Origin: Criblamydia sequanensis CRIB-18 | GTDB taxonomy: Bacteria; Chlamydiota; Chlamydiia; Chlamydiales; Criblamydiaceae | Assembly: GCF_000750955.1 (NCBI RefSeq) | Contig: NZ_CCEJ010000001.1 | Location: 236,197-300,196, forward strand | Length of the DNA stretch: 64,000 nucleotides | Direction of reading: 5' to 3' | Part shown: in pieces, positions 46,765 through 54,363 of the stretch | How the letters are laid out: each line of letters opens with the position of its first letter | Position numbering within the stretch: position 1 is the stretch's first letter | Program-made: the position numbers and the translations under genes | Notes under the pieces: model-generated | Databases searched by the model: none | Told to the model about the DNA's origin: nothing | The model's input: only the letters and a program-made list of their open reading frames with translations

Positions 46765-47529
46765 ATGAATCTTCATTTTTCAAATTGCCGTCTAGTTATA
46801 ATATTAGGGACGCATCCCAAATTTCCATTGCCTCTACTCGGCTGCGATCCAAAAAAAGATTTAATTCTTGCTGAAGATTCAGAAGAGCTCTCTAAAGAAG
46901 AAATTGTAACAGAGTTGAGTAAATTTAATCATAGAAAAGCTAAGTATCTCGAACGATTTGAAAATGTTGCTGGCTGGGATCATAAAAAAAGAAGACGCTG
47001 GCTTAACAAGTTTATTCAAAAATTCGGAAAGTTAGAAGATGCGCTTGAAGTCATAAAAAGCCCAACCTCTTTAGGGTGTGAGAAGTATAATGCTTTTTCT
47101 TATCTTGTAGGTTGCTATAACTCGGTAAAAAGACCAAAAGAAAAAATTAAAGCTGACCGATTTCAATCACTTATTATCAATAACCTGGCCACGGAAGAGT
47201 TAAAAGAATGTATCAAACTTGTGAAAACCCTTGGAAAGCAAGTTCTCATACAAGCTAGAAACGAATTTTTGAAAAAGACTTTTCCTAAAAGACAGTCCAA
47301 TTTAATAAAAGTCCTCTCTCGTTCTTTAGCGACGCATTTGAAGGGAAGAGTCGTCGTTTTAGTTGGATGGTATCATGGGTCATCTAGCGGAAATCCCTTT
47401 ATTAATGAAGCGCAAAAACTTCAGGATGCTTTAAAAGGGGTTTCTTTTGATTTAATCAGAGATAACCTTCTAGAAACTTTGGCGATAGGGAAATTAATAA
47501 CAAAAGCTGCAGGTTCTGGGGTCAACTGA
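46765..47529 (+). CDS. Hypothetical protein
   Basis: 254 residues, basic, with no signal peptide; the N-terminal NCRLVIILGTHPKFPLPLLG is only weakly hydrophobic. The middle is helical and Lys/Arg-rich (HKKRRRWLNKFIQKFGKLED), and a short apolar strand occurs near 194-203 (GRVVVLVGWY). No family recognised. A GAAAG lies before the ATG. It overlaps the Ulp1-type protease gene by 8 bp tail to tail. Given its neighbours it may be a lineage-specific secreted protein, but nothing in its sequence shows that. Confidence 0.6.
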   Translation: MNLHFSNCRLVIILGTHPKFPLPLLGCDPKKDLILAEDSEELSKEEIVTELSKFNHRKAKYLERFENVAGWDHKKRRRWLNKFIQKFGKLEDALEVIKSPTSLGCEKYNAFSYLVGCYNSVKRPKEKIKADRFQSLIINNLATEELKECIKLVKTLGKQVLIQARNEFLKKTFPKRQSNLIKVLSRSLATHLKGRVVVLVGWYHGSSSGNPFINEAQKLQDALKGVSFDLIRDNLLETLAIGKLITKAAGSGVN

Positions 47530-48937
47530 ATTCATCTTCATCGATAGTCTCGAGATTCGAAGAAGAACCCGTATCTGTTGGTTCAGATAATGAAACCTGC
47601 TTTCTCTTCTCAAGGGTTGTAAGAACAAATTTTCTAAAATTTAAAATATCTTCGTAGCTTGGGCCTTCATTTGCGATTTCACCCATTCCCTTATTTTCAA
47701 CTAAGCGATCATAATAAAATTTGCAAGAAAAGACGCCGCAATTATGGGCGTCTACCTGATGCTGAAAAGGTGATTGAAAAATCGAGCCGGTGCCATTAAG
47801 GAACTTAAGGTTGAGATAATCAAGGACATCTTGAAGAGTGTGAGATTGGTCAAGAAGAAGGTTTCGGTTAGCTACAACACCTTTCGGATCATAGTATTCT
47901 ATGGAGCCATCTTTTATTAATATGGAAGCTATATGTTCTCTCTCAAGAATGCCATAGTGTTTAAAGACAATGGGGAATATGACAGGCTCCCCTTTATAAT
48001 TTTTTGCGGCTTCATCAATGGCATTTTGAATTTGTTCCCAAGATGCAATATTAATGCCAGAGAAGTCATAGCGAAAAAAATCTTTAATTAAAATGTGAGG
48101 GGTGCCTGACATCTTTTCAAGTACGCTAAGAAAATAATCATTAATGTTGCCGGTGAACATAGTTCCTGGATCTGCTATGTTGGATAACATCCTGTCATAA
48201 ACAAGATCTCCTGTCGGTGTAAAGGCAAATCGATTGCCGGTTATGCCTTTCGCCATATCATAGGCAGTATTCATTCCGCCCACTACTTTTCCAAGAAGAG
48301 AGGGGCCCTCGCCCGGAGTGAAGAAATAATTTCCTTTGCCATAGTTTTCATAGGCGGCTTCAGGCAAAAGAGAATCTTCATTTTCATCCAAGAAAACAAA
48401 ATCCTTAAATTCGGCTTCAGCTTCACTTTGAAAGACATTTGAAGCTTCATGGGAAGCTTTTTGGGCAGATAATAAAACTTCTTTTCTTTTGGCTACTTCT
48501 TTTTCAAAGAAACTCACCAAATTTGAAAGCTCTGAAAGGCCTTCATGCTGGCTTGTCTGGTAACGCTTTTGATAAACCGTTTGCATATTCTTTAAGCCTT
48601 GGAGAATTTTATTCGCTTCCTGATACTTGCTTTGGAGGGTTTTCAAAGGCTTTGCTCTCTCTTCGAGAGGTTTATCAAATAGATTTTCGGTGGCTTGATC
48701 AAATTGTTTTATGAAGTATTCGCAGGTGGCTTCTATGACCTTTACAGTATCGGGAAGAGTGGTCCCTTGCGCATAGCCAAAAGCCCACGAAAGGCCCTTG
48801 TCAGTCCTTTGAAGTTCACCATATCTCGCCTTAAGCTGCGCTTTATCGTCATTTGGAAAGTCGGCGATTTTCGATAGGTTGCTTTGATAGTGAAGAGGCT
48901 CAAGAGAAGGCGAGCGTGAGGATGGATCCATTTGCAT
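47522..48937 (-). CDS. Ulp1/SENP-type cysteine protease (C48-like), putative secreted effector
   Basis: 471 residues. The C-terminal 150 residues carry the CE-clan order His335 (EREHIASIL), Asp350 (IEYYDPKG), Gln394 and Cys400 (QVDAHNCGVFSC), the catalytic set of ubiquitin/SUMO-like proteases. Chlamydia trachomatis has related secreted deubiquitinases, ChlaDub1 and ChlaDub2. No Sec signal and no membrane span are present, so if secreted the route would be type III. The N-terminal 200 residues are helical with coiled-coil tendency; a central region (about 200-290) is of unknown function. The ATG at 48937 has GGAG 6 nt upstream; an ATG 12 nt earlier is in frame. Host target is unknown. Confidence 0.82.
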   Translation of the reverse strand: MQMDPSSRSPSLEPLHYQSNLSKIADFPNDDKAQLKARYGELQRTDKGLSWAFGYAQGTTLPDTVKVIEATCEYFIKQFDQATENLFDKPLEERAKPLKTLQSKYQEANKILQGLKNMQTVYQKRYQTSQHEGLSELSNLVSFFEKEVAKRKEVLLSAQKASHEASNVFQSEAEAEFKDFVFLDENEDSLLPEAAYENYGKGNYFFTPGEGPSLLGKVVGGMNTAYDMAKGITGNRFAFTPTGDLVYDRMLSNIADPGTMFTGNINDYFLSVLEKMSGTPHILIKDFFRYDFSGINIASWEQIQNAIDEAAKNYKGEPVIFPIVFKHYGILEREHIASILIKDGSIEYYDPKGVVANRNLLLDQSHTLQDVLDYLNLKFLNGTGSIFQSPFQHQVDAHNCGVFSCKFYYDRLVENKGMGEIANEGPSYEDILNFRKFVLTTLEKRKQVSLSEPTDTGSSSNLETIDEDEFS

Positions 48938-49182
48938 AACATTCTCCATTTTATTTATTATTATATATTTTTTTGTTAAGTAGTTAAATTGTTTTTGGGT
49001 TTGTAGTACTAATTTTATTAATTCTTTATTAAGATGTAATAAACCATTTTAGGGGTGTGGATTGAAGAAGGTGATTAAGTTTTTGAATTTAAATTGTTTT
49101 AAAAAAAATGATTTTGATTAATTGTTTTAGTTGTTATTTTCGTAGGCTTATTGAGATTTACGAATAGAAAACTTAACAATTG
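48938..49182. other. Divergent intergenic region
   Basis: About 245 bp of very AT-rich sequence between the protease gene and pncB. No ORF, hairpin or clear promoter stands out. It must hold the promoters of both genes. Confidence 0.5.
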
Positions 49183-50694
49183 ATGTCACACATGTCTCAT
49201 TCATTCCTCTCTAATAAGACTTCCTTAGCCCTTCTCACTGATTTTTATCAGTTGACCATGTCTTATGGCTATTGGAAAGCCGGTTTTGATCGGAAAGAAG
49301 CTGTGTTTCATTTATTTTTTAGAACCCTTCCTTTTGATGGAGGATATGCTATTGCAGCAGGTCTTCAAAGTGTTATCGAGTATTTAGAGAACTTTCGTTT
49401 TGATGAAAGCGATCTCGCCTACTTGGCAAGCCTTAAATCCTATTCCGGAAAACAGCTTTTTTCAGACGAATTTTTCGACTACCTTGCAAAAATGAAATTT
49501 TCTTGCACGGTAGATGCCGTTTTAGAAGGCACTCCTGTGTTTCCCTATGAACCTCTTCTAAGAATCAGAGGGCCCCTTATTCAATGCCAGATTCTTGAAA
49601 GCCCTCTTCTTAACTTAATTAATTTTCCTTCATTAATTGCTACAAAAGCCTCAAGGATTTGTTTAGCTGCGAAAGGGGATCCTGTTCTCGAATTCGGTTT
49701 GAGACGTGCCCAGGGTATTGATGGCGCTTTGACAGCGAGCCGGGCAAGTTACATCGGAGGTTGTGATTCGACCTCTAATATTTTAGCGGGTAAACTTTAT
49801 GGAATTCCTGTAAAAGGGACCCATTCGCATAGCTGGGTCATGGTTTTTGATGACGAATTGGAGGCTTTTAAAACGTTTGGTAAGTATTTACCTGAAAATA
49901 CAGTTTTTTTAGTGGATACTTATAATACCCTAAATGGGGTTGAGAAGGCGATAGAGGCAGCTAAAGAATTAAGAAAACAAGGCTATCGCTTTCTTGGCAT
50001 TCGTCTCGATTCAGGAGATTTAGCAGAACTTAGCATTAAATCACGAGCCCTTATGGATGAAGCAGGCTTTCAAGACGCTGCCATCGTAGCCTCAAATGAA
50101 CTTGATGAAACCATCATAAGTGAGTTGAAAAGACAAGGGGCAAAAATAGCCGTCTGGGGTGTTGGAACAAACCTTGTGACAGCAAAAGATCAGCCTGCCT
50201 TTGACGGGGTCTATAAAATTTCAGCCGTACGCGATCCTAAAGGGCCTTGGAAATATAAGCTAAAACTTTCCGAACAAATGAAAAAAGTTTCTAACCCAGG
50301 CATTTTGCAAGTAAAACGATTCTCTGCAAATGGTATTTATGTCGGGGATGCTATTTATGATATCCAATCCAAAATGGATCAAGATGTTTCAATTGTTGAT
50401 CCTTTTGATGCCACCCTTGAGCATCATTTCAGTAAAGAGCTTGAATCTGAAGACTTGCTTCAACCTATTTTTAAAAAAGGACAGCTTGTCTATCAATTGC
50501 CGTCTCTCTTAGAGATAAAAGAGCGAACCGCTTTTTTATTAAAGAAGCTTCCAAATGGTGTAAAACGTTTCTTAAACCCTCATAAATATGTGGTGGGCTT
50601 GGAAAAATCTCTCTACAATATAAAGATTAAGCTAATTAAAGATATTCGAGCTAATATGGCTCAAGATTACACAGTACCTGAAAATGAGACTTAA
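49183..50694 (+). CDS. pncB: Nicotinate phosphoribosyltransferase
   Basis: Converts nicotinate and PRPP to nicotinate mononucleotide in NAD salvage. 503 residues. LLTDFYQLTMSYGYWKAG at the start, FGLRRAQGIDGALTASRAS in the middle and GTHSHSWVM with the His that is phosphorylated in PncB enzymes are diagnostic. The frame extends one codon upstream to a TTG; ATGs at 49183 and 49192 are both possible and neither has a clear ribosome site. It is followed 3 bp later by pncA, so the pair makes nicotinamide into NaMN. Confidence 0.95.
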   Translation: MSHMSHSFLSNKTSLALLTDFYQLTMSYGYWKAGFDRKEAVFHLFFRTLPFDGGYAIAAGLQSVIEYLENFRFDESDLAYLASLKSYSGKQLFSDEFFDYLAKMKFSCTVDAVLEGTPVFPYEPLLRIRGPLIQCQILESPLLNLINFPSLIATKASRICLAAKGDPVLEFGLRRAQGIDGALTASRASYIGGCDSTSNILAGKLYGIPVKGTHSHSWVMVFDDELEAFKTFGKYLPENTVFLVDTYNTLNGVEKAIEAAKELRKQGYRFLGIRLDSGDLAELSIKSRALMDEAGFQDAAIVASNELDETIISELKRQGAKIAVWGVGTNLVTAKDQPAFDGVYKISAVRDPKGPWKYKLKLSEQMKKVSNPGILQVKRFSANGIYVGDAIYDIQSKMDQDVSIVDPFDATLEHHFSKELESEDLLQPIFKKGQLVYQLPSLLEIKERTAFLLKKLPNGVKRFLNPHKYVVGLEKSLYNIKIKLIKDIRANMAQDYTVPENET

Positions 50695-50697
50695 GAT

Positions 50698-51336
50698 GTG
50701 AAAGCCTTATTGATTGTCGATATTCAAAACGATTTTCTGCCCGGCGGATCTCTTGGTGTTCAAGAAGGGGATCAAGTAATTCCTGTGATTAACCGGTTGA
50801 TTAAACTTCCCTTTACCTTTATCGCTGCAAGTAAGGATTGGCATCCTAAAGATCATGGAAGTTTTGCTTCCAATCATAATAAAACACCGGGAGATAAAGT
50901 TATTTTAGAGGGTTTGTCTCAAATTCTTTGGCCTGATCATTGCATTCAAGAATCCCATGGCGCTGAATTTCCTTTAGAGCTTAATAAAAAACCCATTCAA
51001 TGCATCATTTATAAAGGCACCGAAAAAAATCTAGATAGCTATAGCGCTTTTTTTGATAATGGTCACAAAAAGGCTACCAAACTTCATGAGGAGTTAAAGA
51101 AAAAAGGGATTGTAGAGCTTTTTATTGCAGGGCTTGCAACAGATTACTGTGTCAAGTATTCAGCTTTAGATGCCATCAATCTAGACTATAAAGTGTATAT
51201 CATTAAAGAGGCTTGCCGAGCTGTAAACTTAAACCCCCAAGATGAGCTTATCGCTTTAAATGAAATCAAACAAAAAGGGGGAAAAGTTATCAATGAGGAA
51301 GAAGTTAATTATCTTTTAAGGAAAGACAACCCTTGA
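50698..51336 (+). CDS. pncA: Nicotinamidase
   Basis: Hydrolyses nicotinamide to nicotinate. 212 residues, isochorismatase fold: ALLIVDIQNDFLPGGSL holds the catalytic Asp, KDWHPKDHGSFASNH the metal-binding Asp and His residues, and IAGLATDYCVKYSALDA the nucleophilic Cys. GTG start 3 bp after the pncB stop; its stop overlaps the next start by 3 nt. Adjacent pncB and pncA show a coordinated route from host nicotinamide to NaMN. Confidence 0.96.
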   Translation: MKALLIVDIQNDFLPGGSLGVQEGDQVIPVINRLIKLPFTFIAASKDWHPKDHGSFASNHNKTPGDKVILEGLSQILWPDHCIQESHGAEFPLELNKKPIQCIIYKGTEKNLDSYSAFFDNGHKKATKLHEELKKKGIVELFIAGLATDYCVKYSALDAINLDYKVYIIKEACRAVNLNPQDELIALNEIKQKGGKVINEEEVNYLLRKDNP

Positions 51337-51647
51337 ATGAATTTTTGAAAATTCCCTTTAAAGAGACAAATGAAGGCATTTTTTTATTTTTAAAAGTAAT
51401 TGCCAAAGCAAAAAGCAAAAAAATAGAGATTGAAAATCATTATTTTAAGATTAAAGTTCGTGAGCCGAGAGAAAAAGGGAAGGCAAATGAGGCTCTAATC
51501 TCTTTTTTATCCGATTTTTTTGAGCATCCCAAGTCTTTCTTCCTTTTGCAGTCAGGTGAAAAGCAGCCCAAAAAAAGAATGCTAATAAAAGGCCTGTCAA
51601 AAGAAAAATTCCTAAAAATAATTAAAGAAAAACTTTTCTTGGGATAA
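51333..51647 (+). CDS. DUF167/YggU-family protein
   Basis: 104 residues. KVIAKAKSKKIEIENHYFKI, KVREPREKGKANEALISFLSDF (the conserved KANxALI core lies inside) and SGEKQPKKRMLI are typical of this small, soluble alpha/beta family of unknown function. TTG start overlapping pncA (TTGA). It is the third gene of the NAD-salvage transcript, though its link to NAD is not known. Confidence 0.85.
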   Translation: MNEFLKIPFKETNEGIFLFLKVIAKAKSKKIEIENHYFKIKVREPREKGKANEALISFLSDFFEHPKSFFLLQSGEKQPKKRMLIKGLSKEKFLKIIKEKLFLG

Positions 51648-51688
51648 GCTTTAGAAAACAGATTAAAGAGGAGCCTAAAGCAACCCCT

Positions 51689-53131
51689 GTGATCAAAGCC
51701 ATCATTTTTCGCTTTTATCTTCTTTTACTTCCTTTTTCTCTTCTTGCTAAAACCCTAGAAGAAAACCCGGTTGTTTCAAAACACAGCATAACAATAAACA
51801 ATACCCCGATTGAATATCAAACCGCAGCCGGCAGCTACATTACTCAAAGTAAAAGCGGCCATAAAGCCAAAGTTTATTTTGTTTCTTATTTTAAAACGGG
51901 GGAGGATGCTAAAGAAAGGCCCATAACTTTTTGTTTTAATGGAGGCCCGGGCGCTTCTTCGACGTTTCTTCAATTAGGGGGGATCGGGCCTAAGAAAGCG
52001 GCTCTCGACATAAATGACGCCTCAAAACGTTTTAAAATACAAGATAATGATTTATCCATATTGGATCTAACCGACCTTGTCTTTATCGATCCTGTTTCAA
52101 CAGGCTATAGCCACGCCCTTGATAAAAAAAAGGAGAAGCTTTTTCACGGTGTTGAAAGAGATATCGATATTTTGAGTGAATTCATTCGGCTTTTTTTAAT
52201 AAAAAATGATCGTTTTGCGTCGCCCAAATATTTACTTGGAGCAAGTTATGGAGCTTATAGGGTTATTGGACTTCTTTTGAATCTTGAAAAGCGGAAAATC
52301 TTATGTCAAGGAGTGATTTTAATTTCACCGGCCCTTGATTTAAATCTTATTAACTTAGGAGATGAGGAGGATTTAACTTATATTTTTAGCCTACCAACCT
52401 ACGCCGCTATAGCTTCCTATCATGGAAAAATCCAAGAAAACGACTTATCACATCTTTTAGAAAAGGCGGAATATTTCTCTAAAACAACCTATCTTACCAC
52501 TCTTTTTCAGGGAAATAACGTCCAAAAAAAAGATAAACTTGAAACTTTAAAAAAATTGAATGAATTCACTTCCCTAGACATAAGCCTTATTAAAAAGTCG
52601 AACCTCAGAATCGCGCCAAGTGTTTTTACAAAGCAGTTATTAGCTTCTCAAAATAAACTTGTAGGACGCTTCGATGGTCGAATTACAGGAAGCAGCTATT
52701 TAAATCTAAAGCCCTGGTCTGAATACGACCCAAGTTTTTCTTCAATCGTCACAACTTTAAACAGCGCCTATCATGTTTTTGCAAAAAACACCCTTCGTTT
52801 TGAAATCGAAGAAGAGTATCGAATATTGGCTAATGTTTTTCCCTGGAAGGGCTTTTCTCAAGGGGAAATCGCCCCTTCGTTTAGGGATGATATTGCGAGA
52901 TTAATGAGTATTTATCCTTTCTTCAAAATGTTTGTTGCAAGCGGCATTTATGATTTAGCGACCCCTTACTTTGGGACAAGTTACTATCTCTCTCATTTAA
53001 ATGTACCGCTAAGGCCTGTATACCCCATAGAGCATCACATCTATCCTGCAGGGCACATGCTTTATATGGATAAAGCGGTTTTGCCTGACCTAAAAAGAGA
53101 TCTTACAAACTATTTTCAATTAGTTAGATAA
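51689..53131 (+). CDS. Serine carboxypeptidase-like protein (S10 family), exported
   Basis: 480 residues with a signal peptide (MIKAIIFRFYLLLLPFSLLA). An alpha/beta hydrolase with the S10 oxyanion segment FNGGPGASS (83-91), nucleophile Ser186 in GASYGAY, Asp422 (GIYDLATP) and His456 (YPAGHMLY). The Glu that normally precedes the Ser (GESYG), used in carboxypeptidase Y to bind the substrate's C-terminal carboxylate, is Ala here, so its specificity may differ. Secreted or periplasmic. GTG start 41 bp after the DUF167 gene. Confidence 0.85.
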   Translation: MIKAIIFRFYLLLLPFSLLAKTLEENPVVSKHSITINNTPIEYQTAAGSYITQSKSGHKAKVYFVSYFKTGEDAKERPITFCFNGGPGASSTFLQLGGIGPKKAALDINDASKRFKIQDNDLSILDLTDLVFIDPVSTGYSHALDKKKEKLFHGVERDIDILSEFIRLFLIKNDRFASPKYLLGASYGAYRVIGLLLNLEKRKILCQGVILISPALDLNLINLGDEEDLTYIFSLPTYAAIASYHGKIQENDLSHLLEKAEYFSKTTYLTTLFQGNNVQKKDKLETLKKLNEFTSLDISLIKKSNLRIAPSVFTKQLLASQNKLVGRFDGRITGSSYLNLKPWSEYDPSFSSIVTTLNSAYHVFAKNTLRFEIEEEYRILANVFPWKGFSQGEIAPSFRDDIARLMSIYPFFKMFVASGIYDLATPYFGTSYYLSHLNVPLRPVYPIEHHIYPAGHMLYMDKAVLPDLKRDLTNYFQLVR

Positions 53132-53226
53132 TAAATAATATACATGGATTTTATTAAACTTTTGATGTTATAAGTATACCTAATTAGAAAAAAATCGAAA
53201 AATTAGTATTAAGGAGAGTAATAAAA

Positions 53227-53601
53227 ATGCATTTTGGGGAAATAATTGAAAGAGCTCTAACCGATAGTAATTGGGATTCCTCTCGATATGAAAACGATGA
53301 GAAAGAAAAGTGGCTCCAGCGATTGTCTATTGCAAAAATTGTCTCTGTGGTTAGCCTTATTTTTTTAACTGTTGCGACAGTTATGGCCTTTACTTCAGGA
53401 ATTTTTCTTGGGACTCTTGCGTTACTTGCAACTGTTGCTGCAAGAGATATTTATATCATGATTGATAATTCTGAAAAAATAATTGAAAACCGAGTCAGAA
53501 ACTTTTTACATTCGACCCTGCTAACAACCAAACAACAAGCATCTGCTATTACCGCTGATACTTGGATTATCAAGCCTATTTGCATGCTAGCAATCAGATA
53601 A
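53227..53601 (+). CDS. Small Inc-like membrane protein
   Basis: 124 residues. A 36-residue charged N-terminus is followed by one bilobed hydrophobic hairpin (IVSVVSLIFLTVATVMA, a short turn, GIFLGTLALLATVAA, about 38-72) and a polar C-terminus. No Sec signal. This is the layout of chlamydial Inc proteins inserted in the inclusion membrane. AAGGAG lies 9 nt before the ATG. No sequence relatives were recognised, so the assignment rests on the pattern. Confidence 0.6.
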   Translation: MHFGEIIERALTDSNWDSSRYENDEKEKWLQRLSIAKIVSVVSLIFLTVATVMAFTSGIFLGTLALLATVAARDIYIMIDNSEKIIENRVRNFLHSTLLTTKQQASAITADTWIIKPICMLAIR

Positions 53602-53644
53602 GTTGCTTGAAAGGGCTTAAGGCAAACCACCTTAAGCTCTTAAG

Positions 53645-53938
53645 TCAATTTTTAGTTTCAAATCCTTCCTTTTTCAAGTAAATCACTAAGCTTTCTCTAA
53701 GGTCATCTATTTGCTTCAACACATTCTCTTGGGAATTTTGGGGGATCGAAATTTTGACTTCTTGATAAAATTTTTCAGCCTTTTCTTCTGTGTGGAAAGC
53801 TTTCGAGAGGTGGACTTCAATTCTTATGTTGCTCTTTTTGAAAGGGTAGGAGTAAGAACCTGAAAAGCAAGGGAATCCCTCTTTTTTGATCAGATCGACA
53901 TGAGCTCCTAATCGGTTTAATAGCCTTCCTTCAATCAT
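53645..53938 (-). CDS. Small hypothetical protein, paralogue 1
   Basis: 97 residues from an ATG with GGAGG 9 nt upstream; the frame is open five codons further to a TTG, but the ribosome site favours the ATG. RLLNRLGAHVDLIKKEGFP and EKFYQEVKISIPQNSQENVL match the neighbour at 54064-54333 (RLLARLFPRTDLVVKAGFP, EKFYQKNTISIPRKSKEKIL). Soluble, alpha/beta, no signal peptide. Function unknown. The pair lies between an Inc-like gene and a PP2C gene, all on the minus strand from here. Confidence 0.6.
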   Translation of the reverse strand: MIEGRLLNRLGAHVDLIKKEGFPCFSGSYSYPFKKSNIRIEVHLSKAFHTEEKAEKFYQEVKISIPQNSQENVLKQIDDLRESLVIYLKKEGFETKN

Positions 53939-54063
53939 CTGTTTAGCCTCCAAACCGTTTTTTAAGAAATTTCTTAGATTTTATAATAAACTTTTTTTGA
54001 AATTTAATTGCAAAAATTGCAATTTTGGGCCTCTTTTTGGCTTAGCATAGACTTTTGTAGGCT

Positions 54064-54333
54064 TTAAAATTTATCAATAATTTTTCCAGTCAAAGCGACT
54101 TTTGAAAGGAGGTTAATGGTTTCTATGTCTTTTAAAATTTTTTCTTTTGATTTACGAGGAATGGAAATTGTGTTTTTTTGATAAAATTTTTCATGAGAAG
54201 CTTCTTTGATCCGATAAGTGTAGGAACGAGAAAGGTTTGGAAATCCCGCTTTAACTACCAAATCGGTCCGGGGAAAAAGCCTAGCCAATAAACGATCATC
54301 AACGTTATTTATTGCAAGTCCCTTTTCAAACAT
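54064..54333 (-). CDS. Small hypothetical protein, paralogue 2
   Basis: 89 residues, related to the protein at 53645-53938 along most of its length but with an internal deletion (the HLSKAFHTEEK part is missing) and a different C-terminus. Its last 16 residues (NLLSKVALTGKIIDKF) are encoded by a copy of a 32-bp degenerate repeat also seen at 58126 and 61912. No clear ribosome site. It starts 30 bp after the PP2C stop on the same strand, so may be cotranscribed. Function unknown. Confidence 0.5.
   Translation of the reverse strand: MFEKGLAINNVDDRLLARLFPRTDLVVKAGFPNLSRSYTYRIKEASHEKFYQKNTISIPRKSKEKILKDIETINLLSKVALTGKIIDKF
54084..54115. repeat. Degenerate 32-bp repeat, copy C
   Basis: This sequence at the 3' end of the small gene at 54064-54333 aligns with copies A and B at roughly 25 of 32 positions, including TTCCAGTCAAAGCGA. 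Bases to its left (TTTATCAA, then TTTTTCC) also resemble those left of copy B. Here the repeat is read as protein (LLSKVALTGK). Confidence 0.4.
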
Positions 54334-54363
54334 AAGCTTCGCACTCTTTTAGTTTATTGGCCT

